Shown here: positions 1-9,263 of the stretch, piece by piece | Layout: each line of letters opens with the position of its first letter | How positions within the stretch are numbered: position 1 is the first letter of the stretch | Assembly: GCA_959603585.1 (NCBI GenBank) | Contig: CAUGYD010000003.1 | Span: 178,072-242,071 of the forward strand | Direction of reading: 5' to 3' | Source: Scatosoma sp900555925 | GTDB lineage: Bacteria > Bacillota > Clostridia > Christensenellales > Borkfalkiaceae | DNA length: 64,000 nt | Position numbers and translations under genes: made by a program | Notes under the pieces: generated by a model | Told to the model about the DNA's origin: nothing | Database searches by the model: none | The model's input: only the letters and a program-made list of their open reading frames with translations

Positions 1-705
1 CAGAGCAGGATCGCTGACCACCATCGCGGGCCAAAGATAGGAGTTCCAATAGCCCTGAAAGACGCTGATTCCCATAATGACAAAGGGAGTGGCGGACATG
101 GGCAGGAAAATATTCGCGTAAATCTTGAACCTTCCGCACCCGTCTATCCGCGCCGCGTCTTCGAGCGACGTCGGCATGCCGAGATAGAACTGCCGATAGA
201 AGAAAATCGACCACACGTACACCACGCCCGGCAATATGAGCGCCACGACGTTATTCGTCAAATGCAGCGTGCTGACCACCTGAAAGCAGGGAATTAAAAT
301 GGCAATATTCGGCACGAACATCGTCACCGCGTAGATCGACCACAATACCTTCTTGAAGGGAAACTCCAATCGGGCAAACACATAGGCGGCGGAGGAATTG
401 ATAAATAAGCTCAAAACCAGCGACGTCAAGGCTACCGTCAGAGTTAACCCCAGCGCTCCGACGAAGGACGAGCCCTGCGGGAACAGGAAATAATCGGGAT
501 TGGAATAATCTAAGTTCTGATAGGTAAACAGCAGCTTATAGTTTTCAAACTTCCATTCCGAAGGGAAAAAGCGGAAGGGCGTGGCCAAAACCTCCGTTTT
601 GGACTTGAAGCCCGAAATCGCCATCCACAAAAAGGGAAACAATCCCATGCACGCGATGATGAGTCCCAAGACAATCAACACCGCGGAAATTATTTTTTTA
701 CGCAT
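1..705 (-). CDS. Carbohydrate ABC transporter permease, MalG type (partial)
   Basis: Inner-membrane permease of a sugar ABC importer, cut by the window edge so that its C-terminus is missing (235 codons visible). The translation begins MRKKIISAVLIVLGLII and shows several hydrophobic segments. The EAA loop that contacts the ATPase is recognisable as EDAARIDGCGRFKIY followed by FLPMSA, typical of the MalG/UgpE branch. The ATG at 705 lies 11 bases after the stop of the MalF-type gene, so the two permeases are co-transcribed behind the binding protein at 1628-2977. Substrate unknown; the LacI next door and the glycosidase genes around it suggest an oligosaccharide. Confidence 0.93.
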   Translation of the reverse strand, partial: MRKKIISAVLIVLGLIIACMGLFPFLWMAISGFKSKTEVLATPFRFFPSEWKFENYKLLFTYQNLDYSNPDYFLFPQGSSFVGALGLTLTVALTSLVLSLFINSSAAYVFARLEFPFKKVLWSIYAVTMFVPNIAILIPCFQVVSTLHLTNNVVALILPGVVYVWSIFFYRQFYLGMPTSLEDAARIDGCGRFKIYANIFLPMSATPFVIMGISVFQGYWNSYLWPAMVVSDPAL

Positions 706-716
706 AGCGGCTCACC

Positions 717-1622
717 TCAATCCAAAGATTTTTCGGAGTTGACGACGCGGAATACCACGGAAGATATAGACGTCAGAACAATCGCCACCAATACCGAACC
801 CGCATAGGTCATTCCCAAAGTATCGTCCCAGGTAAAATGATAATAGAGATACCCCACGGGCCCCTGCGTCATGTCCAAGGGACCGCCGCCCGTCAGGACG
901 AAGGGCAGCTCGAAAAGCTGAAAGGTGGAAACAAAGCTGGATATGAGAAGATATACCCCCAGATTGCGCATGGAAGGAATCGTGATGTGCACCATCTGTG
1001 CGAAAAATCCCGCTCCGTCCAATTTCGCCGCCTCGTAATAGTCGCGCGGAATATCCAAAATTCCGCCCAGCATGACCAGCGTGGTATAGCCAAGACCGTT
1101 CCATATCGCCGCCACGGCGACGGAGAACAGCGCCCAGCGGGGTTCTCCCGTCCAGCCGATGGGGGCAACCCCGAATTTGCTCAACAAATTATTGAGGAAG
1201 CCGCCCGCGTCCGAAGCGTAAATATAGGAAAATATCGCTCCGACGATAATCCCCGAAAGAAGGCAGGGCATGTATACGGTCACCTTGACGAACGAGGAGA
1301 GATGTTTGGGAAGCTGTATGACCAGATGCGCGATAAAAAACGCAAGAATCAACTGAATCGGCACGATTGACAAAATAAATTTGAGTCCCACGCCGATCGA
1401 CTTCCAGAACTTTTCGTCGGTGAGCACCTTCGTGTAATTGCCCATGCCCTTCCACACCGCGTCCATGTAGGCGCTGCTGTCGTAAAAGCTGTTCACGACG
1501 GAAATCACCAGCGGCGCTATCACGAAAGTCACCAGCAAAAGAAAGGAAGGCAGCAATACCAGGTACGCGGTCAACAGGTCATCCTTTTTCCAAGCGGACT
1601 TTTTTCCCGTTTTCGTCGTCAT
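717..1622 (-). CDS. Carbohydrate ABC transporter permease, MalF type
   Basis: Membrane-spanning subunit of a sugar ABC importer, 301 residues, normal for the MalF/UgpA family. About six hydrophobic helices are visible. The cytoplasmic EAA loop reads EAAKLDGAGFFAQMVHITIPS. The start ATG at 1622 is preceded by GAGGAG, which sits inside the last codons of the binding-protein gene; only five bases separate the two genes. It pairs with the MalG-type permease downstream. No ATP-binding subunit is encoded nearby, which is common when one shared MsmK-type ATPase serves several importers. Confidence 0.95.
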   Translation of the reverse strand: MTTKTGKKSAWKKDDLLTAYLVLLPSFLLLVTFVIAPLVISVVNSFYDSSAYMDAVWKGMGNYTKVLTDEKFWKSIGVGLKFILSIVPIQLILAFFIAHLVIQLPKHLSSFVKVTVYMPCLLSGIIVGAIFSYIYASDAGGFLNNLLSKFGVAPIGWTGEPRWALFSVAVAAIWNGLGYTTLVMLGGILDIPRDYYEAAKLDGAGFFAQMVHITIPSMRNLGVYLLISSFVSTFQLFELPFVLTGGGPLDMTQGPVGYLYYHFTWDDTLGMTYAGSVLVAIVLTSISSVVFRVVNSEKSLD

Positions 1623-1627
1623 CTTTT

Positions 1628-2977
1628 TTACTCCTCGGCCTTATAGCGGGGATTCGTACCCGCGAGGCCGTCCGATTCTATGATTCCCTCCAATTTCGAC
1701 TGCAAAGAGGCCAGCGTCTTGTTCACGTCTATCGTTCCCATGATTTCCACCGCGTTCAGAGAGTCGGCAAATTCTTTACTGATTGCCCACGGATAGCAGG
1801 GCTCCGCGACCGCATACGGCAGAACGTATTCCGAAGTAAAGGCCCGGAAAGCGTCGTTTTTGGATTCCTCGCGGGTGTTCAGCAGTTCGTCCACGCTCTT
1901 TCTCGCCGTGAATTTGGAAAATCCGAGTTCCTTGAAAAATTCGTACATATATTCGGGGTCGCCCGCTAACAGCCATTCGATAAACGCCCCCGCCTCTTCG
2001 GGGTGCTTGGCGTTTCCGTCCAGAGAAAATCCCCAGCCGCCGAGCGCCGCCGTCGTGACGCCTTCCGTCTCACCCGTCCAGGTCGGACACACCGCATAGC
2101 CGATATCGTCCACCTTATCGGGATAATCGTTCTTTAACTGCCCCATAGCCCAGGAGCCGCTCAGCTGCATCGCCACCTTCCCCTGCCCCAAGGGCGTGAT
2201 TTCTTTATAACTGCTCGACGCCACGCGAATGGTCAGGTTTTCCTGATAAATCTTTCTGAATATCGTGAACAAATCCCTGTAATAATCATTATTTACGTCC
2301 GCAGCGTCCCAATTGTCGTTGAGAAGGTACTCCCCTTTCATCGCCTGAAATCCCCACATGACCCAGCCGAGATCCTTCGCCGCGGGCATTTCGATTCCGT
2401 AACGCCCTTCCTTCGTCAGCTTCTTCGCGTATTCGTACATCTCCTCCCAGGATTTCGGCGGAGCGTTCGGATCCAACCCCGCTTCCTCGAACGCGCTCTT
2501 GCTGTAAAACAGCATGGAATACGGCTCGACAAAGGCGGGATATACGTAATGTTTTCCCTGCACTTCCACCATTTCCTGCACGTTCTCCGAAAGGTCGTCC
2601 CATACTTCGGGCGACATGTATTCGTCCAGCGCCGTGTAGTTCCCGAGCATCGCTTTGGACGGAATTTCCGCATAGTTCACGAAAATAATCTCCGGCGCCG
2701 TGCCGTTCTCCTGCGCCGCCTTCAACTTCTGATCCCAAACGTCCTCCGGTATAATCGACAGTTCGATGTACGTGTTCTTCTCGTTCGTCTCATTGTATAA
2801 GTTCGTGTACTTCTGCAACCATACGTGCGTCTCCGTCTCCGAAAACTGCGGGCTCCAAAAAATAACCTTCGTCTTTCCCGCCGCGGGATCCTCCCCGCCT
2901 CCGCAGCTTGCAAGAATACTCACACTCATGCCGACGGCCATCGTTAAACACAACAATTTGGTTAATACTTTTTTCAT
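1628..2977 (-). CDS. Extracellular sugar-binding lipoprotein of ABC importer
   Basis: Family 1 type solute-binding protein (449 residues), tethered outside the membrane, delivering a sugar to the permeases encoded next to it. The signal peptide ends in the lipobox LASC, with Cys25 followed by Gly-Gly-Gly. The mature part has the usual family features, such as KVIFWSPQFSETE near the N-terminus and LGGWGFSLDGNAKHPEEAGAFIEW late in the protein, read here as two segments. The start follows AAGGAG. First structural gene after lacI; two operator copies lie just upstream (3031-3064), so it is probably repressed by that LacI. Confidence 0.94.
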   Translation of the reverse strand: MKKVLTKLLCLTMAVGMSVSILASCGGGEDPAAGKTKVIFWSPQFSETETHVWLQKYTNLYNETNEKNTYIELSIIPEDVWDQKLKAAQENGTAPEIIFVNYAEIPSKAMLGNYTALDEYMSPEVWDDLSENVQEMVEVQGKHYVYPAFVEPYSMLFYSKSAFEEAGLDPNAPPKSWEEMYEYAKKLTKEGRYGIEMPAAKDLGWVMWGFQAMKGEYLLNDNWDAADVNNDYYRDLFTIFRKIYQENLTIRVASSSYKEITPLGQGKVAMQLSGSWAMGQLKNDYPDKVDDIGYAVCPTWTGETEGVTTAALGGWGFSLDGNAKHPEEAGAFIEWLLAGDPEYMYEFFKELGFSKFTARKSVDELLNTREESKNDAFRAFTSEYVLPYAVAEPCYPWAISKEFADSLNAVEIMGTIDVNKTLASLQSKLEGIIESDGLAGTNPRYKAEE

Positions 2978-3030
2978 AGCTTACTCCTTACCAATTTATT
3001 TTTTGTTTTATTCCTTATTTTATTTATAAG

Positions 3031-3064
3031 TGTATACGTTTACATTTTGTTGTATACGTTTACA
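3031..3064 (-). promoter_or_regulatory. Tandem LacI operators upstream of binding-protein gene
   Basis: Two identical 14-base sites TGTATACGTTTACA lie at 3031-3044 and 3051-3064, 20 bases apart start to start (about two helical turns). Each is a near-palindrome around a central CG, the hallmark of LacI-family operators. They overlap the probable promoter of the ABC operon (a TATAAA-like -10 lies just downstream on the minus strand). The same sequence occurs at 4143-4156 in the lacI promoter. Confidence 0.85.
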
Positions 3065-3112
3065 TTTCAGAGTAAAGAAAATGCCCGAATCCTGATCGGG
3101 AAACAAAAACGC

Positions 3113-4129
3113 TCAAAGAGGGCGTGTCGAATTTCTGACAATCAGCCGACGATCGCAGAGACACTCGCGGGGATCGCCGGTATAGGAGCCGTCTATACGG
3201 CTGAACAGCAAGGACATTGCCTTTTCGGCAAACTCGCCGCTGTCGTTGGTGACGGTCGTAATGGAGGGATTGAAATACTCGGCGTATTCGATATTGTCCA
3301 TGCCGACGACGCTGACGTCGTCGGGTACCTGTATGCCGTTTCTCTGAAAATACTGCATGAGCCCTATGGCAATCATGTCGTTGGCGCAGGCGACGGCGGT
3401 GGGCATTTCGGGAAGGGAGGAAAAATATTCCCCCGCGGCGATTCCGCCCTGTACGGTGAAGGCGCCCGCAAATTCGTATTCCTTTCGTATGGGAAGCCCG
3501 TGTTCGTTCATCGCGCGTTCATAGCCGGAAAGGCGGCGTTTGTTGAGAATGGAATTCGGCGTCCCGCCCGCATAGGCGATCCGAACGTGCTTATAATCGA
3601 TGAGATGCGAGGTGCCGAGATATACCCCCTGCCCCCTGCGGATTCCGTGCACGGTGTCGAAAATCATCGCGCCGAACGTATTCGAAGTCACGACCGCAAT
3701 CGGAAGAGACATGAGCTGGCGGATAATCTCCTCGTCGTCCGAGGTGGAACAGAAAATCAGGCCGTCGCAGCCGAGTTCGGTAACCAGCCGCACCGCTTCC
3801 AGCTCCTTCTTCTCCTCCTCGTTGGTATTGAAGAGAATTGCGGTAAATCCCTTATCGTTCGCCAAACGCTGTACCGTTGCGTAAATACCCGCATAATAAG
3901 GGTTCCGAATATCGGGAACAACCACCATAATCTGCATGGCGCGCTGTAACTTCAACCCCCTCGCGATTCGGTTCGGCCGATAGGCGAGCTCCTCTATCGC
4001 GCGCTCTATCTTTTCCGCCTTCTCCCCCGTCACGAACGTTTTATTGTTGATGTAACGAGATACCGTAGCGTTGGATACCCCCGCAACGCGGGCCACGTCG
4101 TTTATCGTTACAGCCTTCTTTCCCTGCAT
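3113..4129 (-). CDS. LacI-family transcriptional regulator (transporter operon)
   Basis: DNA-binding repressor of about 338 residues. The N-terminus carries the LacI helix-turn-helix and hinge: VTINDVARVAGVSNATVSRY, then YRPNRIARGLKL. The rest is a periplasmic-binding-protein-like sugar-sensing domain (MVVVPDIRNPYYAGI; VACANDMIAIGLMQYF). I start at the ATG at 4129 because AAGGAG lies 8 bases before it and the conserved HTH begins a few residues later; a longer frame to 4198 would overlap the promoter and operator. It precedes the ABC importer genes and has an operator copy in its own promoter, which implies autorepression and control of the importer. Confidence 0.93.
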   Translation of the reverse strand: MQGKKAVTINDVARVAGVSNATVSRYINNKTFVTGEKAEKIERAIEELAYRPNRIARGLKLQRAMQIMVVVPDIRNPYYAGIYATVQRLANDKGFTAILFNTNEEEKKELEAVRLVTELGCDGLIFCSTSDDEEIIRQLMSLPIAVVTSNTFGAMIFDTVHGIRRGQGVYLGTSHLIDYKHVRIAYAGGTPNSILNKRRLSGYERAMNEHGLPIRKEYEFAGAFTVQGGIAAGEYFSSLPEMPTAVACANDMIAIGLMQYFQRNGIQVPDDVSVVGMDNIEYAEYFNPSITTVTNDSGEFAEKAMSLLFSRIDGSYTGDPRECLCDRRLIVRNSTRPL

Positions 4130-4142
4130 ATCGGCTCCTTCA

Positions 4143-4198
4143 TGTATACGTTTACATCTCTGTAATAAAATAGTAGCACAGAAAAGAGGCGTTGTCAA
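4143..4198 (-). promoter_or_regulatory. lacI promoter with downstream operator
   Basis: Minus-strand promoter TTGACA (4198-4193), 17-base spacer, TACTAT (4175-4170). The operator TGTATACGTTTACA at 4143-4156 follows the expected transcription start, so bound repressor would block its own gene. Confidence 0.85.
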
Positions 4199-4260
4199 GT
4201 CTTTTTTGAAAATTTTTTAATTTTTTCACAAATTCTTTTTACTCTCCTGGATTTTTCAAG

Positions 4261-4301
4261 AAAAAATTATACAAGGCATGCAAATGTAACATGCCTTGTA
4301 T
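4261..4301 (-). terminator. Rho-independent terminator after the GxGYxYP operon
   Basis: Perfect 12-base inverted repeat ATACAAGGCATG (4269-4280) and its complement (4290-4301) with a 9-base loop. On the minus strand it is followed by six T (4266-4261). It lies about 100 bases beyond the stop of the gene at 4399-6054 and closes the long operon that starts near 16.9 kb. Confidence 0.88.
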
Positions 4302-4398
4302 CTTCATATTGCTATTTTCTCGAATAACCGCCGGAAAGAAAGCCGCCGACGTTGTTTTTCCTGCGTCCTGCTTGTTTAATTTCCATATTTTACAAAAA

Positions 4399-6054
4399 TT
4401 ATTCGGTGAGTTCGACGTCCTCGTGCGGGACGTTCTCTTTAATCAATCGAATAAAGGTTTCAGGCGTAACGACCTCTACATCGTCGTCGAGAAGCTCCAC
4501 CATTTCCACCACGTCGGAATATTCCATCGACCAAACGTGGAGATTGACATAAGTATATCCCTCTATCGTCGTGGCGTCGGCGGGATAGGCGTTGATCTGC
4601 TGCGCGATCGCTTCGGGGGAGGAATTCCACATCGTCGCGCGGCAGGAGACGAAGGGCTTTCCGTTGTCCGACCAATACACGGAACCGTGTTCTCCTACAT
4701 AGCTGTCGCTATAAGTGCAATAGAGAAATCCCTCTGCATTTTCCATAGCGGCATAGGCCTCTATCGTGCTTTCGGGCAGACCATTGTCGAGAATTTTGAC
4801 GACAGACAAATCCAAGGCACCCAAGTATTCATTTAATATCGAACAATATCGCTTTAAGGACTCCGCGGAATAGGACATCGGATAGGTATAGCCGAGGCCG
4901 GAAACACTGCAAACAAACTGATCGCCCGACTTTGCATTATCATAAGTATGTTTGAGAATATTCGAGCCGAGGCTGAGGAGTGCAGGGCTCACGGACCAGC
5001 CCATCGGGAAATTCCCGCGCTGGGCGCCCATATACTTTTTATCTTCGAAGGTACCGCCGTACCAGCACTGCAAATTGTCTCCGTCGCTGTTTACGATGGT
5101 AATGTAGTGTTTATTCGTCGAATACTCTTTTTCCGTTTCCTTGTTGGGCTGTTCGAGATAATCTATCCCGAAAAAGTCGGTACAAGAGAATACGGACATG
5201 TTCAGACAATAATCGGAGGCCAGCGTAAAGCTGCCATATCTAGAACTGAACGCTACGTCCGTTCCCTCGTCGAGGGGACACCAGCCATAGACGGCACACT
5301 CACGGCACCAATCCTGTACTTTATTGCGGAAGGTCAGGGAGGCGGGCTTTTTATCCGTCACGAAATAGCAGTAATATTTACAGGCTATCGCATAATCCGT
5401 AAGGAAGATATTGGAGCCGTTCTGTTGAACGAGTCCGCTATTATCGAATTTGTCCTTATAGGTATCGAAACATTCTTCCTCGCTCATCGTCGTCGCATCG
5501 CAGCGCTGGACGAGACCGTTTTCCTCCGCCCAATCTTTTAAAGAAATATCTATCATCGCGAGCCCCTCCACGCCCGCAATGCTGCGCGCGCAATTTACCG
5601 AGGCGCTCACCGATTTATCGAACAAAACGTAGCCCGTACCGATATTCTCCTTATAATCTTGGAGCATTTCCGATAAAGTTACATCGCGGTTTTTCTTGCC
5701 GTACTCCGTCTCTATTTCCGAAAGCCAAGTTTCATAAGACCCTGTACGGTAATGATAATACTTGGATTCGCCCTTCTGGGCAAACAGTCCTTGAATGGAT
5801 TCCGCCAAGAACTGTTGTTCCGTCGAAAGGTTTTCCGCGCGGCCGTAGACGAGCAAATCGCCGGAAGTAATCGTCATTTTTTTGAAATATCCTTCATAAT
5901 TTTCCGTATCCTCGACAGAAGAAGAATTTCCCGAAGTCGAATCGGACGAGGAGGGCGAGCTCTCATTTTCTCCGCCGCCGCACCCCGCAAAGGCCGAGAG
6001 CGCAAAGACGGACGCAAGTCCGACAATCAGGCCGTATCTGAGATATTTTTTCAT
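4399..6054 (-). CDS. GxGYxYP-family putative glycoside hydrolase, lipoprotein
   Basis: Secreted lipoprotein (551 residues) of the GxGYxYP putative glycoside hydrolase family, whose activity is not established to my knowledge. It carries the family signature exactly (GLGYTYP, within CSVSGLGYTYPMSY), plus NSDGDN in the centre and NLHVWS near the C-terminus; the same three blocks recur in the genes at 6133 and 17978. Signal peptide with lipobox AFAGC (Cys25), then a Ser-rich linker. I use the ATG at 6054, five bases after GGAGG; the ATG at 6066 overlaps that site. Last gene of the operon before the terminator at 4261-4301. Probable role: outer-surface glycan cleavage feeding the importers. Confidence 0.85.
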   Translation of the reverse strand: MKKYLRYGLIVGLASVFALSAFAGCGGGENESSPSSSDSTSGNSSSVEDTENYEGYFKKMTITSGDLLVYGRAENLSTEQQFLAESIQGLFAQKGESKYYHYRTGSYETWLSEIETEYGKKNRDVTLSEMLQDYKENIGTGYVLFDKSVSASVNCARSIAGVEGLAMIDISLKDWAEENGLVQRCDATTMSEEECFDTYKDKFDNSGLVQQNGSNIFLTDYAIACKYYCYFVTDKKPASLTFRNKVQDWCRECAVYGWCPLDEGTDVAFSSRYGSFTLASDYCLNMSVFSCTDFFGIDYLEQPNKETEKEYSTNKHYITIVNSDGDNLQCWYGGTFEDKKYMGAQRGNFPMGWSVSPALLSLGSNILKHTYDNAKSGDQFVCSVSGLGYTYPMSYSAESLKRYCSILNEYLGALDLSVVKILDNGLPESTIEAYAAMENAEGFLYCTYSDSYVGEHGSVYWSDNGKPFVSCRATMWNSSPEAIAQQINAYPADATTIEGYTYVNLHVWSMEYSDVVEMVELLDDDVEVVTPETFIRLIKENVPHEDVELTE

Positions 6055-6071
6055 ATATTCCTCCATATCGT

Positions 6072-6095
6072 CGCGGGCGCAGCCTTGCGCCCGCG
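6072..6095 (-). other. Intercistronic GC-rich hairpin
   Basis: CGCGGGCGCA and its exact complement with a 4-base loop, between the two GxGYxYP genes. No T-run follows, so it is more likely an mRNA stability or processing element than a terminator. Confidence 0.55.
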
Positions 6096-6132
6096 AACTA
6101 TATTTTCAAAACCTGTATTCAAAGACCGAGTC

Positions 6133-9100
6133 TTATTCTGCGTCTTTTCCCGCCCATTCAATGCGGAAATAGCTCAGGTTGAAATCCTGACCGGTTCCGT
6201 TGTCGTCGTTGGCGTTGTCGCGGACTTCAAATACGAACGTCACTTCTTTGCCCGAAAGGGATTCGATTCCCTGAGCCGCGCACAACGCGGAAATATCCAC
6301 CTCTTTGGCCTTGATTTGACTGCTCGTTGTCCAATCGATGACGACGACATATTTGCCGTCCACGTACATCGAAAGTTTTGCTTTTGCTCCGCCCGCAATT
6401 TCAACGGAGACTTTCAGCGCGTCCTGCGTTTCGGGCAGAACGACGTTTTTCGCGAACCATACGTTGGTATTGCCATTTCTCTTTTCGTTTCCGCCGCCGT
6501 CCGAAGCGTCCACCTGCAACGTTCCTTTAGGCTTTAAGGTCTCTCTGTCATATGCCGCCCAATGATAATATTGGCTGGTCTGGAATTGGTCGCCGAGCAT
6601 CCAATCCTCTGTACTGCCGTTTTCAAATTCGTTGGAATAGACGTCCTCGCAGACCGTATCCTCGCCCTCTACGATAAAGCGGTCGGTAATCGAGAAATTA
6701 TCCAGTTTTATGGAAATGTCGCCCGTCACTTCCAGCACAAAGCTCGCTTGCTTGCCGTTGTAATCCGGGAAATACTGTTTCAGAGGGAACGCGAACGCCT
6801 GCCAGCCATCTCCCGTCACAATCGGGGTTTCCGTCCCCGAAACGCCGCGGAGCGTCGCTTGCTCGATCACCGTCTTTTCCTCTCCGCCCACCGTCATTTT
6901 CAAGCGGAAGGAGGTCGTCGCAACAGGATCGGTACTGTTTGCACGGGCATAGAACGACACCCATACATTATCCACGGTCGGAAGCGTAAACTCCGCTTTT
7001 TCCGCCGTTCCCTTCGCCGCAATTTCTATGTTTGTCTTGAAGGAAGGATATACGTCGGAAGTAGCGACATCGGAAGAACGATAGGTGACGTCGCCCGTCC
7101 AATCCTCCTCCCAAAGCAGGAAGTCGTTGAACAGCGGGTCAGTGGGAATCCAATCGGGGTGCTGCTGTAATTCGCCGTCGGTAATCGTCGCCCCCGAACC
7201 CGATTCGGGCATCACGAAATGGTCGACCGTATCCGCTTTATCCGTCACGCTGTCCGTCATCATATTTACGATTCTGTCGAGCGAGACGACCTCGACATTA
7301 TCGGAGAGCATATTGACGATCGTGCGAATATCCGAATAATTATGAGACCAAGGGTGCACATTGATGACGGAATAAGCATCCGTCGTCGTGACGTCCGTAC
7401 CCGTCTCGGTAGAGGCGTATTTATTGATTCTCGCCGCGATATAAGCGGGCGTGGTACTCCAAAGGGAATCGCGGGGCACGATAAACGGTTTTCCGTTCTT
7501 CCAATACACGCCGCCCGAATAGGCCCCCTCAAAGTACCTTCCGCCGTTGAGGACGAGCCCGCCTTTCAGCGCTCCTACGGAAGCATAAGCGTCCATCGTC
7601 CCGAAAATGCCTCCGTCTTTGTAGTTTTCTGCACCGATAATCGTCGTAACGCTCAAATCCGCACGGCGGAGATAAGTATCCAGCTTTCCGAGGAAATCTT
7701 GCATGTATTCCGTTCCGGAATTATAGAAATTCCCCGCATCGATATAGCCCTGACCGGAAACCGGCGCGCAGAAATAATCGTTTTCTGTCGTAATATCGCC
7801 ATTATACGCCGCATTCATGACCAAGGGCATCATATCCGAAAGAGAGGGCGTAATCGACCAAGTAACCGCAAAATCGTCCTGCTCCCGCCCCGTAGCATTC
7901 ATGTAGCTGGTGGAAAAGATAGCCGTATTTTGCCAATATTGTGCATTATCCCCGTCCGAGACGACAAAGGCGACATAATGCTTTCCGCTCTCTGCGGGTA
8001 AATCCTTATCGCTGTTCGGCTGGGTAAATCCGTCCTCGCTCCTGAATTCCTCCGCTACGTGGAAGGTCAGGTTCATCGTGTAATCGGTAGGCACGAGAAA
8101 TTGTCCGTACTGACTGAACAGAGCAACGTCCTGCGTCTCGTTGTACGCATAACCGATGATGGGAATATTCTTATCCAAAAAAGAGTGAATATTCTTTTTC
8201 AAAGTATTGTTGATCGTCGTCGTGTTATCGTAATAGACGTAGAGATACTTATACGTCACGCCGTAGTCGCGGACGTAATAATTCGTTTCGCCATTCAAAT
8301 CGTAATCCTGATGCACGAGCCCGCCGCTCGAAAGTTCGGTCATACAGGCGTCGAAGCACCATTTATAGCTCCACATTTCATTCGTGACGTCCATTTTTTC
8401 CGTCAGGCCGTATTCTTCAAATTCCTCCTTGTCATCCGCGGCGACGGGTAAAAATCCGGTAATTCCCGCGAGCGTGGAGGCAATATTGACCGAATAGGTA
8501 TCGGGATTATAGAGGATAAAGCCTGGCGTCGCGTACCCTGCCTTCGCGGGGTCACTCGCCTCCTCGCTGTAAGCGCTGTAATAGCCCGAAGCGTCCTTAA
8601 ATCCGGAGGCGAGGTCTATACCGCTCCCCCACGTTCCCGCCTCGACCATTTCGGACCAAGCGTCCATATACATGCCTACCGCATCCTCTACCGTGATGCT
8701 TTCCGAAGCAACGCCGTACTTTTCCGTCGCCTCGTCGAGATAGTACATATCCGCATTGGTGCCGTTGGTCATATACTTTCCGTCCACGTAGAAGGTGACC
8801 TCTTTCCGCGCGAATAATCCTTGCAGCGCCGAGACCGTATTGAGTGTATCCGCAGACATGCCCCCTTCTTCATTGAGGACAAAAACCTTTTTATCCCCGC
8901 GGAGCTTTGTCGTATTGTAATAGGAGAAATCATCGTCTCCCGTAATGTCTCCGATCTCTCCGCCTCCCGTATAATCGGGGTCCTTTTCGCCGCATATCGT
9001 GCAATAGCCGTTGACATAGTTGTGCGTATGCTCGGCGCTGCTGTTTCCGCCCGTTTCACTGCCCGAACTGTTCGAGGTTTGGCCTTCGCCGCAACCGGCG

Positions 9101-9159
9101 GAAACCGCAATCGAAAGCACGGAAAGAAGCGCCATTAACTTAAAACCTATCTTTTTCAT
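6133..9159 (-). CDS. Large GxGYxYP-family lipoprotein with C-terminal carbohydrate-binding-like domains
   Basis: Secreted lipoprotein of 1008 residues. Lipobox SAGC (Cys23), then a short Cys-His segment (HNYVNGYCTICGEKD) that resembles a small zinc-knuckle motif, then the GxGYxYP core (about 70-620). The core shows FVVSDGDN, the signature block as SGQGYIDAG (a diverged form) and NVHPWS. The remaining about 390 residues form two beta-rich, Trp/Tyr-containing modules resembling carbohydrate-binding or lectin-like domains. The start at 9159 follows AAAGGAGG; a longer frame reaching 9489 runs into the upstream permease gene and is not used. Probably binds and cleaves a host or dietary glycan at the cell surface; activity is inferred. 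Confidence 0.83.
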   Translation of the reverse strand: MKKIGFKLMALLSVLSIAVSAGCGEGQTSNSSGSETGGNSSAEHTHNYVNGYCTICGEKDPDYTGGGEIGDITGDDDFSYYNTTKLRGDKKVFVLNEEGGMSADTLNTVSALQGLFARKEVTFYVDGKYMTNGTNADMYYLDEATEKYGVASESITVEDAVGMYMDAWSEMVEAGTWGSGIDLASGFKDASGYYSAYSEEASDPAKAGYATPGFILYNPDTYSVNIASTLAGITGFLPVAADDKEEFEEYGLTEKMDVTNEMWSYKWCFDACMTELSSGGLVHQDYDLNGETNYYVRDYGVTYKYLYVYYDNTTTINNTLKKNIHSFLDKNIPIIGYAYNETQDVALFSQYGQFLVPTDYTMNLTFHVAEEFRSEDGFTQPNSDKDLPAESGKHYVAFVVSDGDNAQYWQNTAIFSTSYMNATGREQDDFAVTWSITPSLSDMMPLVMNAAYNGDITTENDYFCAPVSGQGYIDAGNFYNSGTEYMQDFLGKLDTYLRRADLSVTTIIGAENYKDGGIFGTMDAYASVGALKGGLVLNGGRYFEGAYSGGVYWKNGKPFIVPRDSLWSTTPAYIAARINKYASTETGTDVTTTDAYSVINVHPWSHNYSDIRTIVNMLSDNVEVVSLDRIVNMMTDSVTDKADTVDHFVMPESGSGATITDGELQQHPDWIPTDPLFNDFLLWEEDWTGDVTYRSSDVATSDVYPSFKTNIEIAAKGTAEKAEFTLPTVDNVWVSFYARANSTDPVATTSFRLKMTVGGEEKTVIEQATLRGVSGTETPIVTGDGWQAFAFPLKQYFPDYNGKQASFVLEVTGDISIKLDNFSITDRFIVEGEDTVCEDVYSNEFENGSTEDWMLGDQFQTSQYYHWAAYDRETLKPKGTLQVDASDGGGNEKRNGNTNVWFAKNVVLPETQDALKVSVEIAGGAKAKLSMYVDGKYVVVIDWTTSSQIKAKEVDISALCAAQGIESLSGKEVTFVFEVRDNANDDNGTGQDFNLSYFRIEWAGKDAE

Positions 9160-9263
9160 TTTCGATTTTTCCCCTCCTTTGAGGATATTTTCATCGCGTA
9201 AATCGGCGGCGCGTAAATCGGGCTTAAACCGATTGACTATCGCTTCCGCCAAGGCCGATTCTT

